Shown one piece after another: positions 35,601 to 47,248 of a stretch of DNA of 64,000 nt. Position 1 is the stretch's first letter; every line of letters starts with the position of its first letter. The DNA is from Cannabis sativa (lineage: Eukaryota > Streptophyta > Magnoliopsida > Rosales > Cannabaceae). The DNA lies in assembly GCF_029168945.1 (NCBI RefSeq), contig NC_083608.1, positions 18,494,136 to 18,558,135 of the forward strand, in the 5' to 3' direction. Made by a program: the position numbers and the translations under genes. Below the pieces are notes generated by a model, which made no database searches, had not been told where the DNA came from, and was given only the letters and a program-made list of their open reading frames with translations.

Positions 35601-36960
35601 TGTTGTTGTTTCTTAAGTTTTCGAGAGAGAGGAGAAGCATAATACCAGCTGGAGATACTTCTCAATTTATCCCATTCAAGGATGCCGACATTGCTATACT
35701 GGAAGAGCCAGAACATCTGAATTGGTATCATCATGGTAAGCGTTGGACTGATAAGTTCAACCATGTTGTTGGCGTTGTTCACACAAATTATTTGGAATAT
35801 ATCAAGAGGGAGAAGAATGGGGCTCTTCAAGCATTCCTTGTAAAACATATAAACAATTGGGTGACAAGAGCTTATTGTCACAAGGTATGTAATAATTTAT
35901 TAAGCATACAGTAGCTACTAGCTTACCCAACATTATATTTATTGGTCAACATAACTTAATCCTCTGCCATCTTTATCCTAGGTTCTTCGCCTTTCAGCTG
36001 CTACACAGGATTTACCCAAGTCTGTGATTTGTAATGTCCATGGCGTAAATCCCAAGTTTTTGAGAATCGGGGAGAAGGTTGCTGCCGAGAGGGAACTTGG
36101 ACAACAGGCATTCTCCGAAGGAGCTTATTTCTTAGGCAAGATGGTCTGGGCAAAGGGATACAGGGAGTTGATAGAGTTACTGGCAAAGCATAAAAGTGAT
36201 CTTAGTGGCTTTAAGTTGGATGTGTTTGGGAATGGAGAAGATGCCCATGAAGTTAAGAGTGCAGCTCAAAGGCTAGATTTGAATCTCAATTTTATGAAAG
36301 GAAGAGATCATGCAGATGATTCCCTTCACAGGTAAAGATTATTGGAAAGCTGCATTACTTATTTAGTTGTACAATGGCGTATGTATTTTAACTCATATAA
36401 AGTTAATCATGCATCTTGTATTTGCTTGAAGGTACAAAGTCTTCATAAACCCGAGTGTTAGTGATGTACTCTGCACTGCAACGGCCGAGGCACTTGCAAT
36501 GGGAAAGTTTGTAGTATGTGCAGACCACCCATCAAATGAGTTTTTCCGTTCCTTCCCGAATTGTTTGACTTACAAAACTTCTGAGGACTTCGTGGCCAAA
36601 GTGAAGGAAGCACTAGAAAATGAACCCCTTCCTCTTACTCCTGAGCAAAGATATAATCTGTCATGGGAGGCTGCCACCCAAAGATTCATGGACTACTCCG
36701 AGCTTAACAAGATTTTGAACAATAGTGAAGAAGTTAAAAAATTGAGCAGCAGCAAGCACATGACTAAATCAGTGTCATTGCCCAATCTGTCAGAAATGGT
36801 CGACGGAGGATTGGCATTTGCCCACTACTGTCTCACCGGCAATGAGCTACTCAGACTTTGCACCGGAGCAATACCAGGGACACGTGACTATGACAAACAG
36901 CACTGTAAAGACCTGCATCTCTTGCCTCCGCATGTGGAAAATCCAATCTATGGCTGGTAA
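32625..36960 (+). CDS. DGD1: Digalactosyldiacylglycerol synthase 1, chloroplastic (7 exons, 788 aa)
   Basis: It transfers galactose from UDP-galactose to monogalactosyldiacylglycerol, making DGDG, a bulk thylakoid lipid, at the chloroplast outer envelope. Exons are 32,625-33,239; 33,969-34,001; 34,570-34,657; 35,038-35,522; 35,618-35,884; 35,982-36,331; 36,432-36,960. All introns are GT-AG, the frame is kept throughout and it ends in TAA. Residues 1 to about 315 are the DGD1-specific N-terminal part ([28 protein letters not shown] block, [17 protein letters not shown]). From about 317 the GT4 (GT-B) glycosyltransferase starts: [56 protein letters not shown]. The sugar-nucleotide end is D624-x7-E632 followed by [19 protein letters not shown]. 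It ends in HVENPIYGW. The Arabidopsis protein is about 808 residues, so the length fits. DGD2 lacks the long N-terminal part, so DGD1 is the better match. No frameshift or missing residue was seen. Confidence 0.97.
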
Positions 36961-37723
36961 GAAGATGAGAAATCTATTAGTTTCAGTTGTATTATTTTTT
37001 ACTTAGGTATAGGAGCTATGTTTTTAGCCAGAAAGTCGTCTTTGTGTTTATTAAAATGATGTATTTATTATTACCTAAGCATCTGAACTTAGTTAAATTC
37101 AAATTTTGTTGGCTTGATATGGCTAGTAAGTTGATCAGTCCAGTCGGTCTCAGTAAGACCTTGTGTATACTACTTAGGCGTGTAGGTATATATAAATATA
37201 TGTGCTCTGTATAAGCCTGCCAGGTTTGGGAATCCGTAGGTTTCTTCTAATTCTCTCTTTGTTGTAGGTATTTGTTTTTGTAGTATATGAATCTTGATAG
37301 TGAATTCCAGTCGTTTTGTTCATGACAATTAACTGTCTTTCTTACCACGGTTTCGTCATTCGTGTAAAGACATGTTTCTAAATAAGTAATGAGAATCAAC
37401 GGTATTAAGGTAGTCATTTCTTTACCTTTGTTGAGGAAAAGTTTTGTTAAATATGCAATAAAAGAAATACTTCTCTTACTAATTTTTTTTTGAAAGAATG
37501 TCATTTAGGGTAATGATTTTTATTTATTTATTTTTTATATTAAATGTACATTGACAATTTTATTCTTTAAAATGTCTTACAAAATAACTGTTATATATTA
37601 TAGTTTAACTATAAATGACAGTTTAATCAATTTAGAATTTTGATTACGTTTTTTAATAAAGTAAACAAGATAAATCATTATGATTTTATTTCTAAACAAT
37701 TTTAGTAAACAATATATTACAAA
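36961..37723 (+). other. DGD1 3' untranslated region and downstream sequence
   Basis: AT-rich sequence with no coding signal. It includes AATAAA near 37,457 and other A-rich stretches that could serve as polyadenylation signals; the real cleavage site cannot be told. Frames at 36,987-37,214 and 37,247-37,504 are incidental. Confidence 0.5.
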
Positions 37724-38021
37724 GAGGGCTGGGCCAAGCATTGGGCAGCTTGAGCCATTGCACAAGGCCCCCATTTTTTAATGTCCAATTTTTTTTTTTT
37801 AATTTTTTTTTTTTTTTAAAAAAAAAGGCCTATTTTTTTTTTCTTTTTTTCCTATTATTTTTATATAAATAAAAAAAAATAATTGAAAATTTATGAAGCA
37901 ATTTTTTTTTTTTTTTTTTAAAAAAAAAAGCTACTAATTTGTTTTTTTTTTTTTTTTTTTTGTTGTAAAGGGCCTAATTTTAAAATTTCGCACAAGGCCC
38001 CAAAAATGCTTGGGCCGGCCC
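37724..38021. mobile_element. hAT-like MITE (298 bp)
   Basis: Inverted ends are agggctgggccaagcattgg and the reverse complement of aatgcttgggccggcccttt-type sequence. They are flanked by ttacaaag (37,716-37,723) and ttacaaat (38,022-38,029), an 8-bp duplication with one mismatch. The interior is mostly poly-T and poly-A. There is no coding capacity. Confidence 0.78.
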
Positions 38022-38294
38022 TTACAAATATTGATTTCGATTATTTTTCATTTATTTTGTTATATTTCTTTGTTAATTTATTTTGATTTTGAATACTGTA
38101 TAATAAACATGCCATAAATTGATTTTATATGGTATATTTGTATGTAACGACATTATACGGTAAATTGATTATCACACCATAATTTTGCTAGTACTGAAGT
38201 TTAAAATCCTATTTCAGTCAAAAACTGATATATCTACATTATCTCACACACAGATTGTGTCATAATCCTATATTTTGATTATGGATCTGGACAC

Positions 38295-39450
38295 AATATT
38301 TTGCTTCTTACTCTTTCAAGAGACCAAATTACGTCCAACAAAGCCACAATCACCTGAAATGGATCTTCTTTCCACCTTGGAACTAGCACAATCTGCATTT
38401 GAGAAACACTCAATATGGGTGTGCCCATGATTCTTGTAAACAATACCTTGTCTAGGTGCTCCTTTCAAGTAACAAAAAATTTGCTCTAAGGTTGCCCAAT
38501 GATGAATTGGAGATGACATAAACTGACTGACAACACTAACTGAGAATGCAATATATAGACAAGTCACAGTAAGATAATTTAGCTTTCCAACTAATCTGGG
38601 ATATTTCTCAGGGTCTTCAAATGGCTCTCCATCACTCATTAGGTGCATAGCATGATTCCTTGGAGTACTACAAAGTTTTGCTCTCAATTTTCCTGTCTCA
38701 GTTAATAAATCAAGTACATACTTTCTTTGAGATAGAAAAATACCTTGTCTACTCCGAGTGATTTCAACACCCAAGAAATACTTAAGCACCCCCAAATCCT
38801 TCGTGTGAAATGGGTATGAAAGAATGACTTAAGAGATGAGATACTTTCAGTATCATCTCTAGTAATAATAATATCATCCACATACACAACCAACAAAATA
38901 ATACTGTCGGTTAATCTTTTATAGAACATAGAATGATTTGACTTACTTTTTAACAAATCAAATTTCTCAATAGACTGACTAAATTTTCCAAACCAAGCAC
39001 GAGGACTTTGTTTCGAATCATATAAAGACTTACGAAGACGACAAACTCGCACTAACTCCCCTTGAGCAACAAACCCAGGAGGTTTCTCCATATACACTTC
39101 TTCTTCAAGATCTTTAGAAAGAAAAGTATTTTTAATATCAAGCTGCTGCAAAGTCTAATGATGAGTAGCTGCCATTGAAATATATAGCTGAACAGATGTC
39201 AGTTTAGCAACAGAAAAAAACTCCATAGGTTTGAGTATAATCCTTGGCAGCAAGCCATGCCTTTAAGCAAGAAATTGTGTCATCAGGATTGACTTTAACT
39301 ATAAACACCCATTTTCACCCTATGACCCATTTTTCCAAAGGTAAATTAACCAAGTCCCAAGTACCATTCACAACTAAAACATTCATCTCTTCTATCATTG
39401 TATCAAGCCAATTAGGATGAGACATGGCTTCACGAATGTTTTAGGAATAG
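38295..39450 (-). pseudogene. Copia element 5: reverse transcriptase and RNase H fragment
   Basis: Minus-strand coding in two main frames. 39,450-38,702 has VNGTWDLVNLP, LDIKNTFLSKDLEEEVYMEK, PPGFVAQGE and a YVDDIII box. 38,795-38,316 has LKYFLGVEITRSRQGIFLSQ, RLVGKLNYLTVT and the start of RNase H. A frameshift near 38,790 and stops near 39,160 and 39,330 break it. Residue changes include N in place of A in the KTAF motif. The RNase H end, polypurine tract and 3' LTR are not found below 38,295. Confidence 0.88.
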
Positions 39451-39829
39451 TGATAGAATCAAGAGAAGTAATAAAAGAGCAAGAAGAAGAGGACAGATGG
39501 TTATAAGAAATAAAAAAAGAAATATGATATGTTTTTGTTTTATATATAGGCCATCTGTGGGTTCAACACCCCATACACAAATGATCAGATTAATCTTTTA
39601 CCTGATCAGTGGGTAGATTACGTGAAAGTATAAGTGGTTAGCCAATGAAAATTATGAGTATTTTTCTTAAACATTGTATGTTTTTTGATTAAGTTTGTTA
39701 AATACATTTAGATGATTAATATTACAAATATTAGTATTGTTGCCATCTATATGAAATTGTAAAAATCTAAAAAATGAATGCATGAAAGTTTGCTTCCTTT
39801 TTTTTTTCAATGTAACGTTGAAAAAATCT

Positions 39830-40151
39830 ATCGCTGAAAAATAAAATTTTTAGATTTAAAACTGTAGTCTACACTATAGGGCACGATTTTGACTCGTTGC
39901 CTATAATAGTATAGGGCACGACTTAAAACTGTCGCATATATAGTATAGGTGACGAGTTAAAACTGTGCCTTATACTCAACATTATATATACGCAAAAATT
40001 TTACACCGACGGGAAAGATTTTTGGGGACGGTTGAACCATTGCATATTCTACCATTTTTGCAACAGTCAAATAGGCGACGATTATAAAGATCGACGAAAA
40101 TACTTTACCCGAATGTTTAAAACAGTAGGGAAAAACTAATTTTTAGTAGTG
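39830..40151. mobile_element. Probable terminal fragment of a CACTA-type DNA transposon
   Basis: Sub-terminal motifs of the type gggcacga(c/t)ttaaaactg recur at about 39,880, 39,915 and 39,950 (diverged). The block ends with tttttagtagtg (40,140-40,151), the reverse complement of a CACTA end. No matching left terminus was found. It separates the reverse transcriptase and gag remnants of copia element 5, replacing the integrase region. Confidence 0.5.
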
Positions 40152-41005
40152 CATCTAAGCTTTGAATTGTCCCATGCCTACCAACTCCTCGACCCCGAAA
40201 CCTGTTAGATCCACCTGAGCCTCTTCCTCCTTTGAACTGACTAGAGTTTTCACCACAAGTACCATCTCAATTAGATTAGTTTCCTCTGCCACCTAAAAGC
40301 CACAAGTCATGTTGTGGCAACATTAGCATTAAGACTAATAGGATTTATAGGGACACTCTTGTTAATACCAAACATAATGCTAGTCTTTCAACTTCACTAT
40401 CGAAGCTTAGAAGATATCTTGTAATTCTTGCTAGGTTGTGGAGGGTCTAGCTTTAATTTGCACAATAATAGGTAAGTATTTAATGTCAAGATCATATAAA
40501 ACATTAGACACTAATTGTTTTTTTGGATATGGGTCACCTGCAAGAGGCAACGCTCCGGCCCATTTGCGTTTCTAACAAAGGTAAGCAGTCATTAACATGG
40601 CTTCTTTTGGCAGTTTGGATCTTTGTGCCGTATTCATGCATCTTCGCTCATGAATGCACATCAAATAACTCTTACCACAGACTTAAAGATGAGTGACATC
40701 ACATGACTTCTGTGGCGATGCTCTCTCAGACTCTCATTCATAGAATCATATAACCAACCAGGACAAGTTGGTCGTGCATAATCTAAGTCTCAAATTCTGG
40801 ATTAATGATTATTGTCTCTCCACCTGAGGACTCATTAATTTGGTGGATAAACTCAATTAGTTTCACCTTTGTTTTGTTAAGACACCAATTTAAATAGTGA
40901 CCACGTACAATGGAAAATACCTTTGTTTTTTCACAATGTGTATTTGTTTCTATCCAACTTCAGAGCAAACGTTTGTGTTTTAGTACTTGCAACTTGTGGT
41001 CCAAG
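40152..41005 (-). pseudogene. Copia element 5: gag remnant, C-terminal and middle part
   Basis: On minus this is a decayed gag. A Gly/Arg-rich stretch is seen at about 40,180-40,240 (RGGSGGSK, GRGVGRHG). Toward 41,000 the frame TFALKLDRNKYT matches the gag UBN2 start 'leucine-aspartate-tryptophan' region in position. Stops are frequent. The 5' end of the same gag is on the far side of the hAT insertion (43,080-43,190). Confidence 0.7.
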
Positions 41006-43079
41006 CAGAATCGGTTCTGAGTTGAAATAGGCCATAGGTAAAAAAGAATTATTGGGCTCTTACTATAAAGATAAATGGTATTTTTAAAAATTATTAAAAA
41101 ATATATGTATATTTTATAAAATGTATTTTTTTTATTTGAGCCCCTAAAATGAGTAGGCCCTAGGCACGGGCTGTTGGAAATATTTTACCAGGATCTAGAT
41201 TTACTACCATGTATGTTTCGTTAACATCCTAATATGAATTCTAAAACAATGAAATAAACTCATATAAAGTTTAGGAAACCTTACATTGGGTACAACGGAA
41301 TATAATGACTCATTCCGTTCAGATCTCTAGCCCTTGATTCCTTTCTGTAGCAGAGCATCACCAAGATCTGAACCTGGATCTATTTCTCTCCTTCCTTTGA
41401 TGCTGATTCTCCTTCTTGTTGATTGGATTCTACACAATCTTCCACACTATGATTGAGATACCACTTGATGTGAGTGGGCACTACTCTATCACTCAAGGTT
41501 CGAAATTGAAGAGAAGAAAAGAGAAGAAGAGGGTGGCGACTAGGAGGCTCAGGTTTTTCTCTGAAAGAAATAAGATGCCTGTCTCATAGTTTCCTGAAGC
41601 CATCACTTTCTATTTATAGAAAGCCATCTAGGTTTAGGTTAGAATTGTATGACATTAAAATAATGAAAATATAAATGGTAAAATACTTGCATAGTGGCCG
41701 GCCATGATATGGATAATGGGCCTCACTTTGCAATTTTGCCATTTTATCATTTCTGCATCTCATTTTCTCAAAAATGCCAATTTTTCAATTTTTAACCATT
41801 TAAATGTCAATTCCAATTAATTAATAACTAAAAATTAATTATTAAATAATATTGTCATTTAATATATTTATTAATTAGACATATAAAGTCTCTTAATTAA
41901 TAAATAAACCTAGAATCTCCTTTCTTTACAATTTCGCCCTTGCTTAGTGAAAATTCATAAACTAGACATAGTCTAACTTTAGAATTATAATTGACTAATT
42001 AAAATCAATTAACTGAGTCTTACAAGCATTTGGTCTCAACTAGTATGGGGACCATGGGCCTATATAACCGAGCTTCCAATAAGTCGAACCAAATTTACCA
42101 AGTAAATTCCCTAACTTATTTATTCCTTATTGAATCCACACTTAGAACTTGGAATTGCACTCTTAGTCATATAGAACGCTCTATATGTTTCACGATATAG
42201 ATACGCTATTAATTATCCATTGTTATAATCCTAATTTGATCAATGACCCTCAATTAGATGATCTACAGTGAATAGGAACTTAATTACCGTTACACCTTCA
42301 ATGTATTTTATCCTTAAAACACTTAGCTCCGTATAAATAATATTTCAGCGAAGTGAAATGAGATCTCAACCATTTATCTCTGTTTAGCCAAGCTCGAAGG
42401 ATATCATCGTTTCACTTTTAAATTCCTATAGAAGTTATAGACTCCATATTTATGTTAGCGCTCCCACTCAATTATACTATCATGTTCCCAAAATGTACGT
42501 ATCACCCTGACCCAAAAGTAGGCTTAGCTAACAAATCAAAGAACATGTATAATACTCTTGAGATCGAACCTAACCATATCAGGATTAAGATCATTTGATC
42601 TAGGATCAACAGGTGATATTGAATTGAATAGATATTACCGTAAATTTTAACATATCTAATCAAAGTTCAATATCGGTCCCTTCCGATGTATACTCCATAC
42701 ATCCGATACTGGTAAACTTTGCCAATACCCTGGAAAGGACATAACACTTATCCAAGGTGTAAGAATACCTATCGCTGATTATATCATGCTAGTCTAAATC
42801 CAGTGAACTAACAAATCAGGGAATAAACTTTCGAACATATAATTAAAATTATATTTCACTGTGCTGACAACACTATAATCATTAACAAATTCATATGTTC
42901 TGGATTTAAATAAAATTCATACATTATATGTATCACGAAATAAATCATGTGAACCATGCAACATAAAATGTTATTTCTGATATTTATTAATAAGTAAATC
43001 TGATTATATTGAAATGGGTTTTATTTAGGGCACAAAACCCAACACGGGCCTAGTCCGCCTTAGCCTAGGGCCGACCCTG
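41006..43079. mobile_element. hAT-like MITE, interrupted by a solo LTR
   Basis: Ends are cagaatcggttctgag and ctagggccgaccctg (imperfect inverted repeats), with the exact 8-bp duplication ggtccaag at 40,998-41,005 and 43,080-43,087. Without the solo LTR and its 5-bp TSD the element is about 196 bp. It sits in gag codons of copia element 5. Confidence 0.8.
41172..43044 (-). repeat. Solo LTR of the 1.9-kb copia family (1,873 bp)
   Basis: Begins tgttgg and ends cccaaca on plus. Homologous over its whole length to LTRs A and B. The 5-bp TSD cgggc flanks it (41,167-41,171 and 43,045-43,049). There is neither primer site nor polypurine tract beside it, so the internal region was lost by recombination between LTRs. 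A TATA-like motif is conserved near 41,610. Confidence 0.93.
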
Positions 43080-43190
43080 GGTCCAAGAACTGTCATGGAT
43101 GGAGTTGAGGGCTGAGCAATCGCACTAGAAGTTATCTTTGCAACTGAGTCGTCTTGACTATCACGGGGAGGAGTGTGGTTAGCCATGGAG
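43080..43190 (-). pseudogene. Copia element 5: gag N-terminus
   Basis: On minus it opens with an ATG at about 43,184-43,186 and reads MANHTPPRDSQDDSV, a plausible copia gag start. It continues to TVLG where the hAT MITE (41,006-43,079) interrupts. It is preceded by a primer-binding site (TGGTATCAGAGC on minus, about 43,219-43,230), which supports this as the first codon. Confidence 0.75.
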
Positions 43191-43218
43191 CGAGGTTAAT
43201 ACACCACCGATGTAGAAT

Positions 43219-43411
43219 GCTCTGATACCAAATTTCAAAATATAAAAAAAAATTAGGTTTACACGAATATACTCAATAAATGAAAAAGCTCAGTTCAATT
43301 TTTGTGAGGTTGGCTACTATTGAATTTATATATAAAGAAAATTATAAAAAAATTCTAGATATGACATCTCATACTAAAATCATTACATAATAATATTTTA
43401 AAGAATATTCT
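43219..43411 (-). repeat. Primer site and short 5' LTR of copia element 5
   Basis: The primer site is gctctgatacca on plus (43,219-43,230). The LTR would lie from about 43,233 to 43,411, where plus reads ttctaaca, that is TGTTAGAA on minus. The inner LTR end is not clear. No second copy of this LTR was found near 38,200, so the element has lost its 3' end. Confidence 0.55.
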
Positions 43412-43601
43412 AACAGAAATATCAAAGAATTTGTTATCACTGCAAACCACACAATCATGAAATAATCATATAGTGACACTATACCATAGCACCAGGTAAG
43501 AACTACAAGTACGTACTAATGCCAAATTTTCATTTCCTAATTGTTTGAGAACAAATATTAATTAACTGAATTTATGTATATTTCTTTATTAATTGAATAT
43601 A

Positions 43602-44044
43602 CAGTAGAACCTCTATCCAAGAATACACTTGGGACCAAGTAAATTATATTCTAATTGAGAGGTTATAACTAAATAGAGTTACACTAAAAAAAAAAATTAA
43701 AAAATCAAAAAATATCAATGTTACAATAATAACAATAAATAATCATTAATACTATATCATAATAGAAATATTTTAGAGTAAATATAATTTCATATATATA
43801 TATTATAATTTAAAATAAAATTATTAATTTTACATAAATAAATTTATAAAATACATGTATATATTTTATTAAGATGTAATTATTCTTATATAGAGGTATA
43901 CTTTGTTAATACGGGACTTAAAAAATGTATAACTAATTACAATTTAGAGGTTATTCTTATTTATAACTGGCCCAAATCGGGACTTGATTTTTTTTTATAA
44001 CAAATTAAAAGTTATTCTTGAATACTTAAATAGAAATTCTACTG
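43602..44044. mobile_element. Mariner-like MITE, Emigrant type (443 bp)
   Basis: Inverted ends are cagtagaacctctat and the reverse complement of agaaattctactg, flanked by TA on both sides (43,600-43,601 and 44,045-44,046). CAGTARAACCTCTAT ends with TA targets are known for plant Tc1/mariner MITEs. It has no coding capacity. Confidence 0.8.
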
Positions 44045-44046
44045 TA

Positions 44047-45410
44047 GTATATAAATTGTTGTATCTTTTATTGATATTAATAAATATAATTTACTGTTTT
44101 TTTTCTTTAAATAATAAGCAAGTTGGGTTGTTACTTTTGGAAGACCAGAATAAATAATTGGAGACAAAAAGGGAGTATAGTGTACGTATATCTGTGGAGC
44201 TGATGATATCAAAACAATTAAATTATTGTACAGTAATAGATTCTATTAATTAGTGGAAGTTATAAAATATTTAACTATATATATTATTTCACGAAATTGC
44301 ATGAGTGCAGCACTTCATAATTATTTTGTTAAATAAATATAACACTTAAGTCTGTTAGCACGTGCATATTCATGGATTCATTCATGATCATATATAACAT
44401 GTTGATTTGGTGATAAGAGTTGTCATTATATATATAATATGTATCACATTAAAATAATAACTCTTCAACATTTACTTTCAAATAAAATATACATTTATAA
44501 TCTATGAAAATTGATTTCAATTTTTTTAAGAATATGTATATATATATGATTTCAAAAAAAAGAAAAAGAAAAAAGTATATGTATATATATATATATATAA
44601 ATTATAACTACTATACACATGGTCCGCATTATAACATAATATTACTCAGTGCATAAGTACATATATTGATCTATAAATATATAAACGATGATATATTAAA
44701 ATAACATAGGCTATATATAATATGATTGAAAGAGATAAGAGGTAAATTAAAATAAAAACGATCAAGACTATAAAATTAATTATAAGCAAAGCCAATATGG
44801 TTTCGAAGTTGGAATTAATCATGTAATCATATATTTAATAAATTCTTAATTCTTAATTTATTCAAGATATCACACATGCACACAGACACATGTATATATT
44901 AATGAATTACATTTCCATCAAAAAAATAATAATAATAATTACGTACATGTATGCAGAAATCATCATCTAAAAGTAAAATATATTATCAATTCATTAACTT
45001 ACATTATATATATATATATATTCTGATCATTAAATTAAAAAATGAAAGTCATAGACGTACAAAATTGATCTCATATTTGAAAGATATATATATTTGATTA
45101 TCTTATATATGCGTCAAGAATAAAAAGCAAAAACAACTTAAGAAATTATATATTTCAATCCCCTTAACATTCTACAAAGAGAAACTACTCCACGTAATAC
45201 CCACTCACTAGCTTGCATGGGAAGTGGCCAATTCATTTTTCCACTTACTATTAATTCCTTTTTATTATGTATATATATAATTACCAGCGTACTTCCTTAA
45301 TTAATTTGCATGTCGTTTATAGCCCATGCAAATAGTATCGGACTTACTGGTTGATTCATTGTTTATATATATTTATTAGTGGGATAAGTTGATAATTCTT
45401 TTTTATTATA
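44047..45410. other. AT-rich intergenic sequence, no gene seen
   Basis: Contains several (TA)n runs (for example 44,577-44,600 and 45,007-45,022) and no convincing coding frame on either strand. Confidence 0.6.
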
Positions 45411-46568
45411 TGATACAATTATTAATTGTATCGAATTAAGCACAAAATATAAGAGATAAAAAATTAATTTCAACCCAAAATGTTTTTGGCCTAAATGATA
45501 ATAGCTCTCTTAGCCCATTTGTGTGCTAGGCCCAAATCAATAGTAAAGCCTAGGATACTTGATATGTCGTCTTCAACCTTGCAACCACTTTTTTTTTTTT
45601 AGCCATGAACAGCCAGTGAAATCTCCCTCAGTTCTTCTTCCATAGTCCTCAATCTTTGACCACGATTCTTTTTAGCAGTAACTAGGTTGATATATATGTA
45701 TGTATATATTTCAGAAAACCAGTAAACATATAGATGTCGTCGACTTTTCCAACTTATTTCATGCGATCCGGCGTGCCCACGCGTCCCTTCGCCCGGCAGT
45801 GACCACACTCCTCCGATGAACTTCTGCTATCCGGCGCGACCACGATTTCCATCTCCCATCTGTGCTCTGATCTGGAACACGCCCAATTTCCTCCACCAAT
45901 CGGATGTGTCGTGGTTGGTGTACCCCTGTTGCAGCGGTATTCAGTGCCATCTCCGTCTTCTTCGATGTTGGAGTTCTTCGAGCTGCCTTCGTTGATGTAG
46001 ATCGAGCAACATCCGATGAAGCCACGCCGATCTTCTCCGCCTTCGGTGTTCTTCGAGCTGCCTTCTTCGTCATAGATCGAACCGACATTGATTGCGATCT
46101 ACTTAGATCGGATACAGCTGAAATGTCACTGCCGACAAAATCAAGAGCCTTCTCCGATGGTGCCTGAGCCGAGGGAGCCATATATGTCTCTGTTGATGAG
46201 CAATATTGCCCAACTCTAACATCTAAGTCCTCCATGAGATGCACTTTAAATGCCTTCAATTGAGCATCGAAGAATCGATCAATACGACGATCCAACTCCA
46301 TCAACATCTTCGCAAGCTCTGTTTTCTTCATGGCTGAGAGTTCTTACAGTGAGTCTTTCACTGTAATTGCTCTCAATGAAGGCACCAATGATAGAATTAC
46401 CAATTGTATCGAATTGCACTCTTCGAGTCAGTGCCAAATTCCAATAGGAATAATCCTAATTTTCTCTAATTTCATTCATTCCCATTTGTGTAATAGTATT
46501 ACATATTTATACTAACTAGGCAATACTAATAATTACTAATTAGTCCCTATAACTTTTCATGTAATATT
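45411..46568 (-). mobile_element. Small LTR-type retroelement (internal region and LTR pieces)
   Basis: On minus the LTR end 'acaattggtaattctatca' (about 46,391-46,409) is followed by ttggtgccttcatt, a primer-like junction, then the ORF at 46,331. A similar LTR end (tgatacaattattaattg on plus, 45,411 onward) lies beyond the ORF, suggesting a short element of about 1 kb between LTRs. A TATA-like tataaata (about 46,505-46,512 on minus) lies in the LTR. The LTR continues past copia element 4 to 51,797 onward; its far end is uncertain. No polymerase codons are seen, so it would be non-autonomous. Confidence 0.5.
45759..46331 (-). CDS. Unrecognised basic 190-aa protein in a small retroelement
   Basis: I do not recognise this protein. 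It starts MKKTELAKMLMELDRRIDRFF, an amphipathic, probably coiled-coil N-terminus such as gag proteins often have. Between about residues 85 and 130 an imperfect repeat of about 28 residues, each with KAARRTP followed by a Lys-rich tail, occurs twice. The C-terminus is rich in Arg and Trp. Base composition is much more GC-rich than the flanks. The ATG is the first after the primer-like junction, which favours it as the native start. A further frame below (45,808-45,599) carries RLRTMEEELREI, possibly a displaced downstream part. Confidence 0.45.
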   Translation of the reverse strand: MKKTELAKMLMELDRRIDRFFDAQLKAFKVHLMEDLDVRVGQYCSSTETYMAPSAQAPSEKALDFVGSDISAVSDLSRSQSMSVRSMTKKAARRTPKAEKIGVASSDVARSTSTKAARRTPTSKKTEMALNTAATGVHQPRHIRLVEEIGRVPDQSTDGRWKSWSRRIAEVHRRSVVTAGRRDAWARRIA

Positions 46569-46573
46569 ATACA

Positions 46574-46938
46574 TGTTGCGGATTAGAAAACCTGATCAAG
46601 ATTATCATAATAAAGATTCAAGGACAACAATCACAATGACAGCAATAACAAACAATTAGAAAACCAGAAATAAGAAATTTAACAAGAGATGAGTTTAATC
46701 AAGTTGAATGAATCAAATATGTCATAACATTGCAATGAAATCTGAGAGAGAAAGAATACAACTTGAAATCACCAATCCCGAATACAAGAATTACAATTAA
46801 AGCTCACACCGAGAGAAATCACTTCAGGAGTGAACAATCTCTTTTTACATCCCTCAATTCACTCAAGAACTAGCTATAATTTCAACAATGATCATGGTGA
46901 TTTCCTCTCTTTTTCTCTGGTTTCTCTCTTCACTACAG

Positions 46939-46993
<55 letters not shown>

Positions 46994-47168
46994 CTGGGAC
47001 ACTACTAATTTAGACTTGTGATGGTAGTTGTTCTCTAGCTGTGTCTCGATCGAGTTGGGGAGAGGAGGTATTTATAGTTATGACAGTTTGGACAAGTCAT
47101 TAACCATAGGCTGAGCTGTCAAAAACAATTAATACAGTTGGCTTTTCAAAGTGGTTAAAACACCAACA
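46574..47168 (-). repeat. 3' LTR of copia element 4 (595 bp)
   Basis: Begins tgttgcgg and ends caccaaca on plus. TSD ataca is at 46,569-46,573 with a matching copy at 51,792-51,796. It is 39 bp longer than the 5' LTR, wholly or nearly because of an expanded CT run at about 46,941-46,990. A polypurine tract (aaaacaaggtggaa on minus) follows at about 47,170-47,183. Confidence 0.95.
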
Positions 47169-47248
47169 ATTCCACCTTGTTTTGATCACTTTGAGAAGTG
47201 AGAGAAGATGAAACTCAACAGAGGTCAATGAATTGAAGGAACAAGAAT

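Noticed and set aside
45904..46167. 87-codon plus-strand frame opposite the basic ORF
   Set aside because: It is antisense; the minus frame is longer and starts just after a primer-like junction.
46935..46995. Ser-Leu repeat protein over the CT run
   Set aside because: A translation of a microsatellite within an LTR, absent from the partner LTR.
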